Origin: Janthinobacterium aquaticum
GTDB taxonomy: Bacteria > Pseudomonadota > Gammaproteobacteria > Burkholderiales > Burkholderiaceae_D
Assembly: GCF_009208565.1 (NCBI RefSeq)
Contig: NZ_WFLK01000001.1
Coordinates: 186,001 to 250,000 of the forward strand
DNA: 64,000 bases
Direction of reading: 5' to 3'
The position numbers were made by a program, and so were the translations under genes. The notes below the pieces were generated by a model that saw only the letters and a list, made by a program, of their open reading frames with translations, did not search any database and had not been told where the DNA came from. Positions within the stretch are counted from its first letter, which is position 1, and each line of letters opens with the position of its first letter. Of the stretch, positions 45,415 through 53,897 are shown one piece after another.

Positions 45415-47796
45415 ATGTATCGCAACGATTCACGTTACACCCCGCGCAGGTCGATTATTCAGAACGCGCTGGCCGGCATCCTTACCTTCGGTGTGATATC
45501 ACCCATGGCGATGGCCCAGCAGGCGGGGGCATCGGGAGCGCCGGTTTCCGTGCACTATTACGACCTGAAACCGGGCTCGCTGGTACAGACGCTGGAGGCG
45601 ATCGAGGCCATCAGTGGACGCCACATCTCCTTTGACCGCGCAGCGTTGCAAGATGGGCGCGCCAACAAGGTGCTTGGCAATTTCAGTGCCGGCACAGCCA
45701 TCAGCCAGGCGCTGGCCGGCACCAACTACCTGCTGAACGAAGACCACGTCGGCTCCCTGGTGGTCACGCCGGCGCCGGTGGTCACGGTGGTGGCAAAGCG
45801 TGACCAGGCAGAGAGCGAATTCAAAGCCGACCGTTCCGATACGGCCACGCGCGGCGGCACCAGCCTGCACCTGGTGCCGGGCGCCGTCACACTGCTCACC
45901 GGCAAGGTGCTCGAATCGCAGCAGGCAACCAACCTGGTCGAGGCGCTGCGCAATGTCAGCGGCATGGCGTTCAGCCAGACGCCGCAGCGCATGACCACTT
46001 TCAACATCCGCGGCTTCAATGCATCGAGCAATACCAATGGCGTGCCTGACAGCAGCGCCACCTCGCGCAGCGTGTTCTCGGTCGAGCGCGTTGAAGTACT
46101 CAAGGGCCCGCAGGCGATCCTGGCTGGCGGCGGTGCGCTGGGCGGCGCCGTCAATATCGTGGTCAAGAAACCCCAAGCCGACGACATCCGAGACCTGTAC
46201 CTGCAGTACGGCACACATAATGACAAGACGGCAGCGGTCGATCTGTCCGGCGCGATCAGCGACGACAAGCGCCTGAGCTACCGCACCATCGTCAGCTTGC
46301 AGGATGCCACAGGCAGCGACAGTGGTACCGACGGCAAGAACAGCAAGGGCCTGACACAGTCTTTCCGCTGGAAAGACGCCAGCACCGACTTTATCGTCAG
46401 CGCAGACTACACCAAAGACCTCAACCCGGTGCTGCCCTACACCTTCGCGCTGCGCAACGGCAAGATCATGCCAAAACCGGATCGCCTGCTCGCCAACCGC
46501 CATGACGGCTTCGACGTGACCGTGCGCCGCTACAACTACCAGCTTGAACAGGCGCTTGCAAAAAATGTGACTTTGGTCAGCCGGCTGCAAAAAACGACGC
46601 AAGACTTCGACCTGCATGTACCGTCTGCCAATGGCTTTACTTATGCGCGCGGCGCCGCGCCAGATTCACCGCAGCCCGACATCTCGTTCAGTGCTTCACG
46701 CACGATGAGCCAGGACCAGACACTGAGCGGCGACCATTACCTGCGTTTCAATTTTGCGACCGGAGAAGTGCGCCACAAGCTCTCGACCGGCTTCAGCCAT
46801 TCGAACTATGGACTCGATTCTTACCAGACTACCGAAACCTACGTCAATGTACCGGTCTACTCTTCCACGCCGTACACCTTCGATGATTTGCGCGACCGCT
46901 CCACGACGCCGAGCAACCAGAGCTATAACGGGCAGCGCCAGCGCGCCGTGTATGTGCAGGAAATGCTTTCCTATGACAAGTGGAATGTGCTGCTGAACTT
47001 GCGCCGCAACCGCTACGTCGTTGCCGAAAGCCAGGCGACCTATTTCGGCAAGCCGGACGTGCACGTATCGACGCCATCGACCACGCTTTACCACACCATC
47101 CCCGGTGCGGGCATCGTCTACCAGCTCAACGACAACACCGCGCTGTACGCCAGCTATGCCGAGGGTTATATTCCTTTTACCGACCGCTCGTGCACCCTGG
47201 GTACCGTGCCGCCCAATATCACCCGCAACCGTGAACTGGGCGCCAAGTTCGATCTGCTCGACAGCCGCTTTACCCTGACCACCAGCTTGTTTTCGCTGCA
47301 GCAGTCGAACACGCGTGTCTATGACCGCATCAACAACTGCTACAACACCCGCGATGCCCAGCGCAGCCGTGGTGCGGAAATCGACGCCCAGGGCCGCCTG
47401 ATGGCCGGCCTGGATCTGATCTTCAACTACACCTACAGCCAGGTGGCCGATCCCGTCGTGGCGACCACGGTATTTACCGGCATCGAGAAACACAAAATGA
47501 GCCTGTGGACGGTCTACAAGGCCCAGTCAGCGAACTGGAAAGGCTGGGGAGTCGGAGCGGGCATCACGGCCAACAGCGGCAGCCTGGGCAACATCAATCC
47601 GACCTATCAGTTCAATGTGCCGGGCGGTGCCAGGCTCGACGCCAGCGTGTACTACTCGATGCCGCGCTGGGACCTGACGTTCGGCGTGAAGAATATACTT
47701 GACCGTACCCTGTATGACACGACCGTCAGCAACAGCTACGTGCCGCTGTTGCCGGGACGCTCCTACGTCCTCACAGCCAAGTACAGCTTCAAATAG
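45415..47796 (+). CDS. TonB-dependent siderophore/peptide receptor with signalling (STN) domain
   Basis: A 793-residue outer-membrane receptor. A long signal peptide (about 1-34) is followed by an STN domain (about 46-125: YYDLKPGSLVQTLEAIEAISGRHISFD), a TonB-box region, a plug (LRNVSGMAFSQTPQRMTTFNIRGF, VEVLKGPQAILAGGGALGG) and a barrel ending in Phe-Lys. STN usually contacts an anti-sigma factor, but none is encoded here. It heads an operon with an SbmA-like transporter 18 bases on, thioredoxin and two peptidases. Confidence 0.9.
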   Translation: MYRNDSRYTPRRSIIQNALAGILTFGVISPMAMAQQAGASGAPVSVHYYDLKPGSLVQTLEAIEAISGRHISFDRAALQDGRANKVLGNFSAGTAISQALAGTNYLLNEDHVGSLVVTPAPVVTVVAKRDQAESEFKADRSDTATRGGTSLHLVPGAVTLLTGKVLESQQATNLVEALRNVSGMAFSQTPQRMTTFNIRGFNASSNTNGVPDSSATSRSVFSVERVEVLKGPQAILAGGGALGGAVNIVVKKPQADDIRDLYLQYGTHNDKTAAVDLSGAISDDKRLSYRTIVSLQDATGSDSGTDGKNSKGLTQSFRWKDASTDFIVSADYTKDLNPVLPYTFALRNGKIMPKPDRLLANRHDGFDVTVRRYNYQLEQALAKNVTLVSRLQKTTQDFDLHVPSANGFTYARGAAPDSPQPDISFSASRTMSQDQTLSGDHYLRFNFATGEVRHKLSTGFSHSNYGLDSYQTTETYVNVPVYSSTPYTFDDLRDRSTTPSNQSYNGQRQRAVYVQEMLSYDKWNVLLNLRRNRYVVAESQATYFGKPDVHVSTPSTTLYHTIPGAGIVYQLNDNTALYASYAEGYIPFTDRSCTLGTVPPNITRNRELGAKFDLLDSRFTLTTSLFSLQQSNTRVYDRINNCYNTRDAQRSRGAEIDAQGRLMAGLDLIFNYTYSQVADPVVATTVFTGIEKHKMSLWTVYKAQSANWKGWGVGAGITANSGSLGNINPTYQFNVPGGARLDASVYYSMPRWDLTFGVKNILDRTLYDTTVSNSYVPLLPGRSYVLTAKYSFK

Positions 47797-47814
47797 GCAT
47801 ACCCGGACCAGACG

Positions 47815-49551
47815 ATGACGCATACGACGCTGCAAGACCCGCTACGCCCGCGCCTGTCGGCGCTGGTATTTTCCTACTGGCGCCAGCTGAGGGACTGGAA
47901 AGTCTATCTGATGGTGGCGGTCATCCTGTTCAACATGTTCGGCGCCGTCAGGCTGCATATCTGGGCCAACAAGCTGACCGGGGAGGTAACTGACTCGCTG
48001 CTGACGATGAAGTGGGACATCATCTGGCCGGTGCTGGTGGCCAGCGTCGTGGCCGGGCTGTCGATCGGTGCGCTGTCGGTAATCAACGTGGCGGTCCAGG
48101 AATTTCTGGACCTGCGCTGGCGCACCTGGCTGACCGAAAAACTGCAGCGCGAATGGCTGGAAGCGAACGTGTTTTACGACATGGAACGCGAGGGCACGCT
48201 CAGCAATGCCGACCAGCGCATCTCCGAAGACGTCAGGCTGTTTACCAACGATACGCTCAACCTGACGTTCAACCTGCTCAACGTGACGGTCAACCTGGTG
48301 ACCTACACAGCCCTGCTGTGGAGCCTGTCGGGCGTGGTCACGTTTACGCTCGCCGGTAGCACCTGGAACCTGCACGGCATGATGGTCTACGTGGCCTACG
48401 CCTACAACATCGGCAGCCTGCTGCTGATGCACTGGGTGGGCAAGCGACTGGTGGGCCTGAACATGGAGCGCCAGACCGTGGAAGCGGACTATCGCTACGG
48501 CGCCATGCAGGTGCGCGAGAACGCCGAGCAGATTGCCTTCTACTGCGGCGCGCCCACCGAAGATGGCCGCCTGACCCGGCTGTTCAGGAAGGTGCGCGAA
48601 AACACCGTTTCGCTCATTATCCGGCGCGCCAAGGTGATGCTGACGTCGACCGGCTATTCCCACTTCTTTACCGGCCTGCCGGTGCTCGCTGCACTGCCAC
48701 TTTACCTGACCGGGCAGATCACCATGGGCGGCGTGACGCGCATTACCGGCGCCTACGCCATGCTCAGCGGTTCGCTGAACTTTTTCAGCCAGGCCTACCA
48801 GTCGTTTGCGAACTGGATCGCGATTGCCAATCGACTGCGCGACTTGCAGTGGAATATCAACAAGGCACGCGTGCGACAGAGCGGCTTTCGCCTGGCCGAC
48901 AGCAGCGATACGGCCCTGACGACCAGCCTGCTCGAGCTGCGCGATCCGCTGGGCAGCCCGCTCACCCAGGTCCAGCCGCTGCGCATCAGTCAGGGCGAGC
49001 GCTGGATCGTGCGCGGTCCGTCCGGCGTCGGCAAGAGCACCCTGCTGCGCGTGCTGGCAGGCTTGTGGCCGCATGGCAACGGCGAGGTGCTGCGTCCGCA
49101 CGGTGTGCACATGATGTTCGTGCCGCAGCGCAGCTATCTGCCTACCGGGCCTTTCAAGGAGGCGCTGTGCTATCCCTACCCTGCCGAGGCGTATGACGAC
49201 GAAGCCTGCCGCCGCGTGCTTGCCGCCTGCCACCTCGACCAGCGCATTACCAGCCTGCATGCGCATGACAACTGGCGCCAGCAGCTGTCCGGCGGGGAGC
49301 AGCAGCGCGTCGCGTTTGCGCGCGTATTGCTGCAGGCGCCCGACTTCGTGTTCCTCGACGAGGCCACCAGCGCCCTCGATCCGGCGCTCGAGCATCAGAT
49401 GTACACCGAACTGCTGCGCGCACTGCCCAATGCTGCAATCGTCAGCGTTGCGCACCGCGCCGAACTGGTTCGCTTCCACGACCACGAGCTGCAGGTGGCT
49501 GCCGCCACCCCACCGACAGCCCGCCTTGACCAACCTGATTTACCGGCTTGA
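47815..49551 (+). CDS. SbmA/YddA-like ABC transporter (fused permease and ATPase)
   Basis: A 578-residue inner-membrane protein. The N-terminal part (about 1-330) is the ABC_membrane_2/SbmA-BacA-type domain with about six helices (QEFLDLRWRTWLTEK, VEADYRYGAMQVRENAEQIAFY). The C-terminal ATPase has Walker A GPSGVGKST, signature LSGGEQQR and Walker B FLDEATSALD. E. coli YddA (561 residues) sits with a TonB receptor and an M16 protease, the same company as here. It probably moves peptides across the inner membrane; direction is not provable from sequence. Confidence 0.88.
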   Translation: MTHTTLQDPLRPRLSALVFSYWRQLRDWKVYLMVAVILFNMFGAVRLHIWANKLTGEVTDSLLTMKWDIIWPVLVASVVAGLSIGALSVINVAVQEFLDLRWRTWLTEKLQREWLEANVFYDMEREGTLSNADQRISEDVRLFTNDTLNLTFNLLNVTVNLVTYTALLWSLSGVVTFTLAGSTWNLHGMMVYVAYAYNIGSLLLMHWVGKRLVGLNMERQTVEADYRYGAMQVRENAEQIAFYCGAPTEDGRLTRLFRKVRENTVSLIIRRAKVMLTSTGYSHFFTGLPVLAALPLYLTGQITMGGVTRITGAYAMLSGSLNFFSQAYQSFANWIAIANRLRDLQWNINKARVRQSGFRLADSSDTALTTSLLELRDPLGSPLTQVQPLRISQGERWIVRGPSGVGKSTLLRVLAGLWPHGNGEVLRPHGVHMMFVPQRSYLPTGPFKEALCYPYPAEAYDDEACRRVLAACHLDQRITSLHAHDNWRQQLSGGEQQRVAFARVLLQAPDFVFLDEATSALDPALEHQMYTELLRALPNAAIVSVAHRAELVRFHDHELQVAAATPPTARLDQPDLPA

Positions 49552-49671
49552 TATCTGTACTGATAAAACAGGCCATTCAGCCTGACAGATGTCTGCAATT
49601 CAGTCCGGTCACGCGCACCCGCTGTGCTGGTACGCTGGCCGCATCAAACTTTTTAATGATAGGAATACCGA

Positions 49672-50001
49672 ATGAGCTCTAACATCGTCAACGCCACCGA
49701 CGCCACTTTCGACGTCGATGTGAAACAGCACAAGGGAGTGGTACTGGTCGACTTCTGGGCTGAATGGTGCGGCCCGTGCAAGGCACTGGCGCCTATCCTG
49801 GCCGACATCGCCGACGACTATCCGGAAGTGCGCGTGGTCAAGATCAACGCCGATGAAAACCGGAAGGCCATGGAAGAGATGGCCGTGCGCGGCCTGCCGA
49901 CTCTGCTGCTGTTCGCCGACGGCGAGGAGCGTGCCCGCCTGCTCGGCGCGCAATCGAAGACCCGCCTGGCGGCCCTGCTCGACGACCAGCTGGAGGCATG
50001 A
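49672..50001 (+). CDS. Thioredoxin
   Basis: A 109-residue cytosolic thioredoxin with active site WCGPC (Cys33, Cys36), cis-Pro in GLPTLLLF and no signal peptide. It is placed inside a peptide transport/peptidase gene run, one base before the next gene. This suggests it reduces disulfides of the imported substrate, though a general housekeeping role is possible. Confidence 0.93.
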   Translation: MSSNIVNATDATFDVDVKQHKGVVLVDFWAEWCGPCKALAPILADIADDYPEVRVVKINADENRKAMEEMAVRGLPTLLLFADGEERARLLGAQSKTRLAALLDDQLEA

Positions 50002-50002
50002 A

Positions 50003-50875
50003 ATGCAAGCCTACCACTCGAACCCCACCGTACGCGATGACTGCATCGCGCAATTGCGCAAACAAGCCGAACAGAAACGCCTGGCGCCGGGCCCACTGGC
50101 CTGGAATGGCGAAAAAGGCAGCCTGATCGGCTGCCTGCTCGAAAGCGAAGACCTGGTCAAATGGGAAAACGATCTTGGCCTGCCGCAGTGGCTGGCAACG
50201 ACCGCCGACGGCATTGCGGCCCAGCAGCAGACCATCGATGACGCACTTGATTTCGGCATCCGTCTGCTCAACGCCATCCGCCCGGGCGCCGACGTTTCGC
50301 CCGCTGCCAGCGCCGTGATCCTGAGCGTGCTGGCCGATGCGCGCGCCTTTGTCGGCCAGTCGACCGATGTGCCGGCCGAACTCGACGCCGTATTGCAGCA
50401 GGTGCAATCGCTGCAGCAGCAGGTGATGGCAGGCCAGCGCCCGGTTCCAGCCGACTGGCGCGCCGCACGCCGCAGCGCAACCGGCGTGACCGATGGCCTC
50501 GACAGCGAACTGCTGCAAAGCCTGGCCGTGTGCGTCGAAACGGCAGCGTGGGACCCGTCCACCTCGAAGGCCGTGGTCTACGACACCTTGCGCGTCTACA
50601 GCAAGGCGGCCATCAGCAAGGCCGACGTCGAATCAGGCTATACCAAGGAAGACGACACCAATATCCGCACCCACCTCAAGTTGATGTGGGATACCCATCT
50701 TGCCAGCAAGCCGGAGCTGCAGGAACAGGGCATTACCGTCTTTTCCCTGCTGGCCGAGCACCACCCGGACGTCCACGACAAGATCGTCTGGAAGAACCGG
50801 ATCGACCGCGACGCCATCATCAGCGCCAACCGCCGCGCGGCCGACGTCCTGATCGAGCAGCTCAAACAGGCTTGA
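50003..50875 (+). CDS. Conserved protein of unknown function in the peptide locus
   Basis: A 290-residue, soluble, mostly helical protein without signal peptide. The N-terminus (YHSNPTVRDDCIAQLRKQAE, WNGEKGSLIGCLLESEDLVKWENDLGLPQWLA) resembles a short family of hypothetical proteins with a WKDGxGCxVGC-like motif and a following LGxPxWLA motif. The rest is unrecognised. It begins one base after the thioredoxin stop, so it is coupled to it. The Cys in SLIGCLL and a GGAGG site shared with the thioredoxin end are notable. Confidence 0.65.
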   Translation: MQAYHSNPTVRDDCIAQLRKQAEQKRLAPGPLAWNGEKGSLIGCLLESEDLVKWENDLGLPQWLATTADGIAAQQQTIDDALDFGIRLLNAIRPGADVSPAASAVILSVLADARAFVGQSTDVPAELDAVLQQVQSLQQQVMAGQRPVPADWRAARRSATGVTDGLDSELLQSLAVCVETAAWDPSTSKAVVYDTLRVYSKAAISKADVESGYTKEDDTNIRTHLKLMWDTHLASKPELQEQGITVFSLLAEHHPDVHDKIVWKNRIDRDAIISANRRAADVLIEQLKQA

Positions 50876-50918
50876 TGCCTCACCCTGGCGGCGCGTCCGC
50901 CTTTTACTGCCTATTGCC

Positions 50919-53795
50919 ATGACACTATTCGAAAAACTTCGCAGCCACGACATCGCCGAGCTGCGCACGACCGTCGAGGAATATGTCGAGCCGTTGTCGG
51001 GCGCGCGCCATATCCACCTGCTCACCGACCAGGCCGACCTGGCCTTCCTGGTGGCGTTCCCGACGGTCCCGCACAACAGCGACGGCCGGGCCCATATCCT
51101 CGAGCACCTGGCGCTATCGGGCTCGCAGCGCTACCCGGTGCGCAATCCCTTCTTTTCGATGATGCGGCGCTCGACGGCCAGCTTCATGAACGCGATGACC
51201 TACGCCGACCGTACCGTCTATCCGTTTGCCACCACGGATCGCAACGATTTTTTCAACCTGCTCGACGTCTACCTGGACGCGACCTTCTTCCCGACGCTCG
51301 ACTACCTCAATTTTCTGCAGGAAGGCTGGCGCTACACGCTCGAAGACGGCAAGTTGCGCTACCAGGGCGTGGTGCTGAACGAAATGAAAGGCGCCTTTAC
51401 CAACCCCTTGCAGGCGCTCTACAACGGCATCACCGCTCAGCTGCTGGCAGGAACGACCTATGCGGTGGTGTCGGGCGGCGATCCGCTCGATATTCCTGCG
51501 CTCGACTACCAGGCGCTCAAAGATTTCCATGCCAGCCACTACCACCCGTCGCAAGCGCTGTTCATGACGGCTGGCGCCATGCCTGCGGCGCAAGTGCAGC
51601 AGCGCATCGCCGAACGCGTGCTGGCGCAACTGCCCGGCAACGCGCCGCGGCGCCTGCCGCAACTGGCCACCGTGGCCGCGCCACGCCAGCACACCATCGG
51701 CGTGCCGGCCCAGGCAGACAGCGCCAGCGAACATGGCGTGCAAAGCGCCTGGGTCCTGGGTGAATCGGCCGACCTGACCGCGCTGCACCACGCCCACCTG
51801 CTGCAGGCGGGCCTGCTCGGTGACGCTGCGGCGCCGCTGCGCAAGGCGCTCGAATCGGCCGGCTACGGCCGCCCTGCCCGCATTATCGGCATGGACGCCA
51901 ATGCGCGCCAGATCCTGTTCCATGTCGGCATGGAAGGATTGACGCGCGAGCAGCTCGACGACGCGCGCGCGCTGTTGCAGCAGACGCTGGAAGCGGTAGC
52001 GCAGACGGGCGTGCCGGAAGCGGCGCTGCAGGCAGCGCTGCGCGACATCGTCTACCAGCAGCGCGACACATCGGGCGGACGCATGCCCAATATTCTGTCG
52101 CGCATGCTCAATGCCGTGCCTGCGGTACTGCGCGACGGCGACGCCATCGACGCATTCGACAGCGCCGCCATCCTCGCCCAACTGCGCCGCGACATCGCCA
52201 GGCCCGGCTTTTTCCAGGGCCTGGTGCGCGCGTTGCTGGACAACCCGGCGCGGCTCGATGCGCACGTGCTGCCCGACCCCGATTACTTCAAGGACCGCGC
52301 CGCCGCCGAAGAACAACGCCTGGCCACGATACAGGCTGGCATGACGCCGGCGCAGTTCGAGCGCATAGGCGCCGACAACCGTGCACTTGAAGAACTCCAG
52401 CGCGCACCGGCAGACGCCTCGCTACTGCCACGCATCCGCCCTGCCGACCTGGATCGCCAGCCCAAGGCGCTGCCGGCAGTACCTGAGGCACGGGACGGCA
52501 AATATGTGTTCAGCATTGCCTCGAACGGCATTTCTTCGGCGCGCATGCAGTTTGACATCAGCGCACTGGGCGAACATAACTGGCCGTGGCTCAGGCTTTA
52601 CGCCAGCCTGCGCGACGGCCTGGGCGTGACAGACATGCGCTTCGAGCAGGCCGGGGCCTGGCGCCGCAGCCAGGTCGCACAATTTGACATCGGCGTGCAG
52701 CCGCTGCTCGACAGCGCAGGTGCGCTGCGCCTGTCGATGAATTTTTATGCCAGCGCGCTGCGCGAAGACCATGCGCAGATCGCCGCAGTGCTTGACACGT
52801 ATGTCGGGCAGCCACGCTTTGATGAGCAGGCCCGTATCCGCTTCCTGGTCGAACTCATGCTGCGCCAGCGTCGCAACAGCCTGGCGCAGGAAGGCGACCG
52901 ACAGGCCCACCTGGCTGCCAGCGCGCCCCTGTCGCCGCTGCGCGCGTTCGAAGATGCCAGCGAAGGCGCCGCCTACAGCACTTTCCTGGCGCACCTGCAA
53001 GCGAAAATGGCGACCGAAGAAGGGTATCAGGCGGTGATTGATCGCCTGGCAAGCCTGCATGAAAGCCTGGTGCAGTGCCCCGCTACCGTGCTGCTGGCGG
53101 GCTCCGGTGACGATGCACAGGCCCTGGCTGCGCTGTTCAACATGGCGCCAGCCCAGGATGCGCCTGCGCGCCACCGCACCATCAGCGGCAAGCGGGCAGC
53201 CCTGGCGCTGTATGCGCCCAGCCAGGTCAACCATTGCCATATCGCCTGGAAAGCGCCGGACATGCAACATGCGGACGCACCGGCACTGGCGGTGGCGGCC
53301 GAACTGTTCCAGCATCAGTTCCTGCACCAGGCGCTGCGCGAACGCGGCGGCGCCTACGGCGGCAGCGCCAGCTACGCAGAAGGCGCCGGCACCTTCACGA
53401 TGCAGTCCTACCGTGATCCGCGCCTGGCCGCAACCTACGCCGATTTTGCCGAAGCAGTCGAGCGCATGCTCGACCGTCCGTTCACGCAGGAACAGCTGGA
53501 AGAGGCGATCGTGTCGACCATCAAGAAGCTCGACCATCCGGCCGCGCCGTTTGGTGCGGTACTGGCGGCCTGGTCGCTGCACCAGCGCGGCATCGGCACA
53601 GCCGCGCGCCAGCAATATCGCTCAGGCGTACTGGCCTGCACCATCGATGCCGTACGGCAGGCGGTGGCACGCTGGCTCAGGGACGCCAGCGCCAGCCGCG
53701 CCGCCTCGGTAGGCAATCTCGCGCAAGACATGGCAGGGCTTGAAGTACTGGATCTGGCGGCGTCGCTTGGCGCCGAAGCGCAACACAGCGCATGA
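50919..53795 (+). CDS. M16C zinc metallopeptidase (PreP-like)
   Basis: A 958-residue peptidase with the inverted zinc motif HILEH (His59, Glu62, His63) and the third ligand Glu155 in VLNEMKGAF. Early NPFFSMMRRS, then the M16C middle and a C-terminal inactive repeat domain, form the clamshell chamber that degrades unfolded peptides up to about 70 residues. No signal peptide, unlike periplasmic PqqL/FusC. It sits in the TonB receptor/ABC/thioredoxin operon, 43 bases after the unknown gene. Confidence 0.9.
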   Translation: MTLFEKLRSHDIAELRTTVEEYVEPLSGARHIHLLTDQADLAFLVAFPTVPHNSDGRAHILEHLALSGSQRYPVRNPFFSMMRRSTASFMNAMTYADRTVYPFATTDRNDFFNLLDVYLDATFFPTLDYLNFLQEGWRYTLEDGKLRYQGVVLNEMKGAFTNPLQALYNGITAQLLAGTTYAVVSGGDPLDIPALDYQALKDFHASHYHPSQALFMTAGAMPAAQVQQRIAERVLAQLPGNAPRRLPQLATVAAPRQHTIGVPAQADSASEHGVQSAWVLGESADLTALHHAHLLQAGLLGDAAAPLRKALESAGYGRPARIIGMDANARQILFHVGMEGLTREQLDDARALLQQTLEAVAQTGVPEAALQAALRDIVYQQRDTSGGRMPNILSRMLNAVPAVLRDGDAIDAFDSAAILAQLRRDIARPGFFQGLVRALLDNPARLDAHVLPDPDYFKDRAAAEEQRLATIQAGMTPAQFERIGADNRALEELQRAPADASLLPRIRPADLDRQPKALPAVPEARDGKYVFSIASNGISSARMQFDISALGEHNWPWLRLYASLRDGLGVTDMRFEQAGAWRRSQVAQFDIGVQPLLDSAGALRLSMNFYASALREDHAQIAAVLDTYVGQPRFDEQARIRFLVELMLRQRRNSLAQEGDRQAHLAASAPLSPLRAFEDASEGAAYSTFLAHLQAKMATEEGYQAVIDRLASLHESLVQCPATVLLAGSGDDAQALAALFNMAPAQDAPARHRTISGKRAALALYAPSQVNHCHIAWKAPDMQHADAPALAVAAELFQHQFLHQALRERGGAYGGSASYAEGAGTFTMQSYRDPRLAATYADFAEAVERMLDRPFTQEQLEEAIVSTIKKLDHPAAPFGAVLAAWSLHQRGIGTAARQQYRSGVLACTIDAVRQAVARWLRDASASRAASVGNLAQDMAGLEVLDLAASLGAEAQHSA

Positions 53796-53814
53796 CACTG
53801 CCCTGACTGACCTC

Positions 53815-53852
53815 CCGGTACGGCAGCGCAACGTTCAGCGTTGCCGTACCGG
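53815..53852 (+). terminator. Stem-loop between the two peptidase genes
   Basis: CCGGTACGG plus CAACG pair with CGTTG plus CCGTACCGG around loop TTCAG, with a short left bulge. It lies 20 bases after the M16C stop and 46 before the M3 start. No U-tract follows, so it may reduce rather than end transcription. Confidence 0.45.
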
Positions 53853-53897
53853 TTACACAGCTGCCCGCAGCACTGACCACACTTCCCCACACTTCTC

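Noticed and set aside
45255-45415. Fur box before the siderophore-type receptor
   Set aside because: The AT-rich stretch near 45370-45390 does not keep the GATAAT repeat pattern; the GTACTG repeats explain the region better.
50919-53795. Direct orthologue of FusC/PqqL
   Set aside because: Those proteases are exported; this protein has no signal peptide and belongs to the M16C type, so only the system-level analogy is kept.
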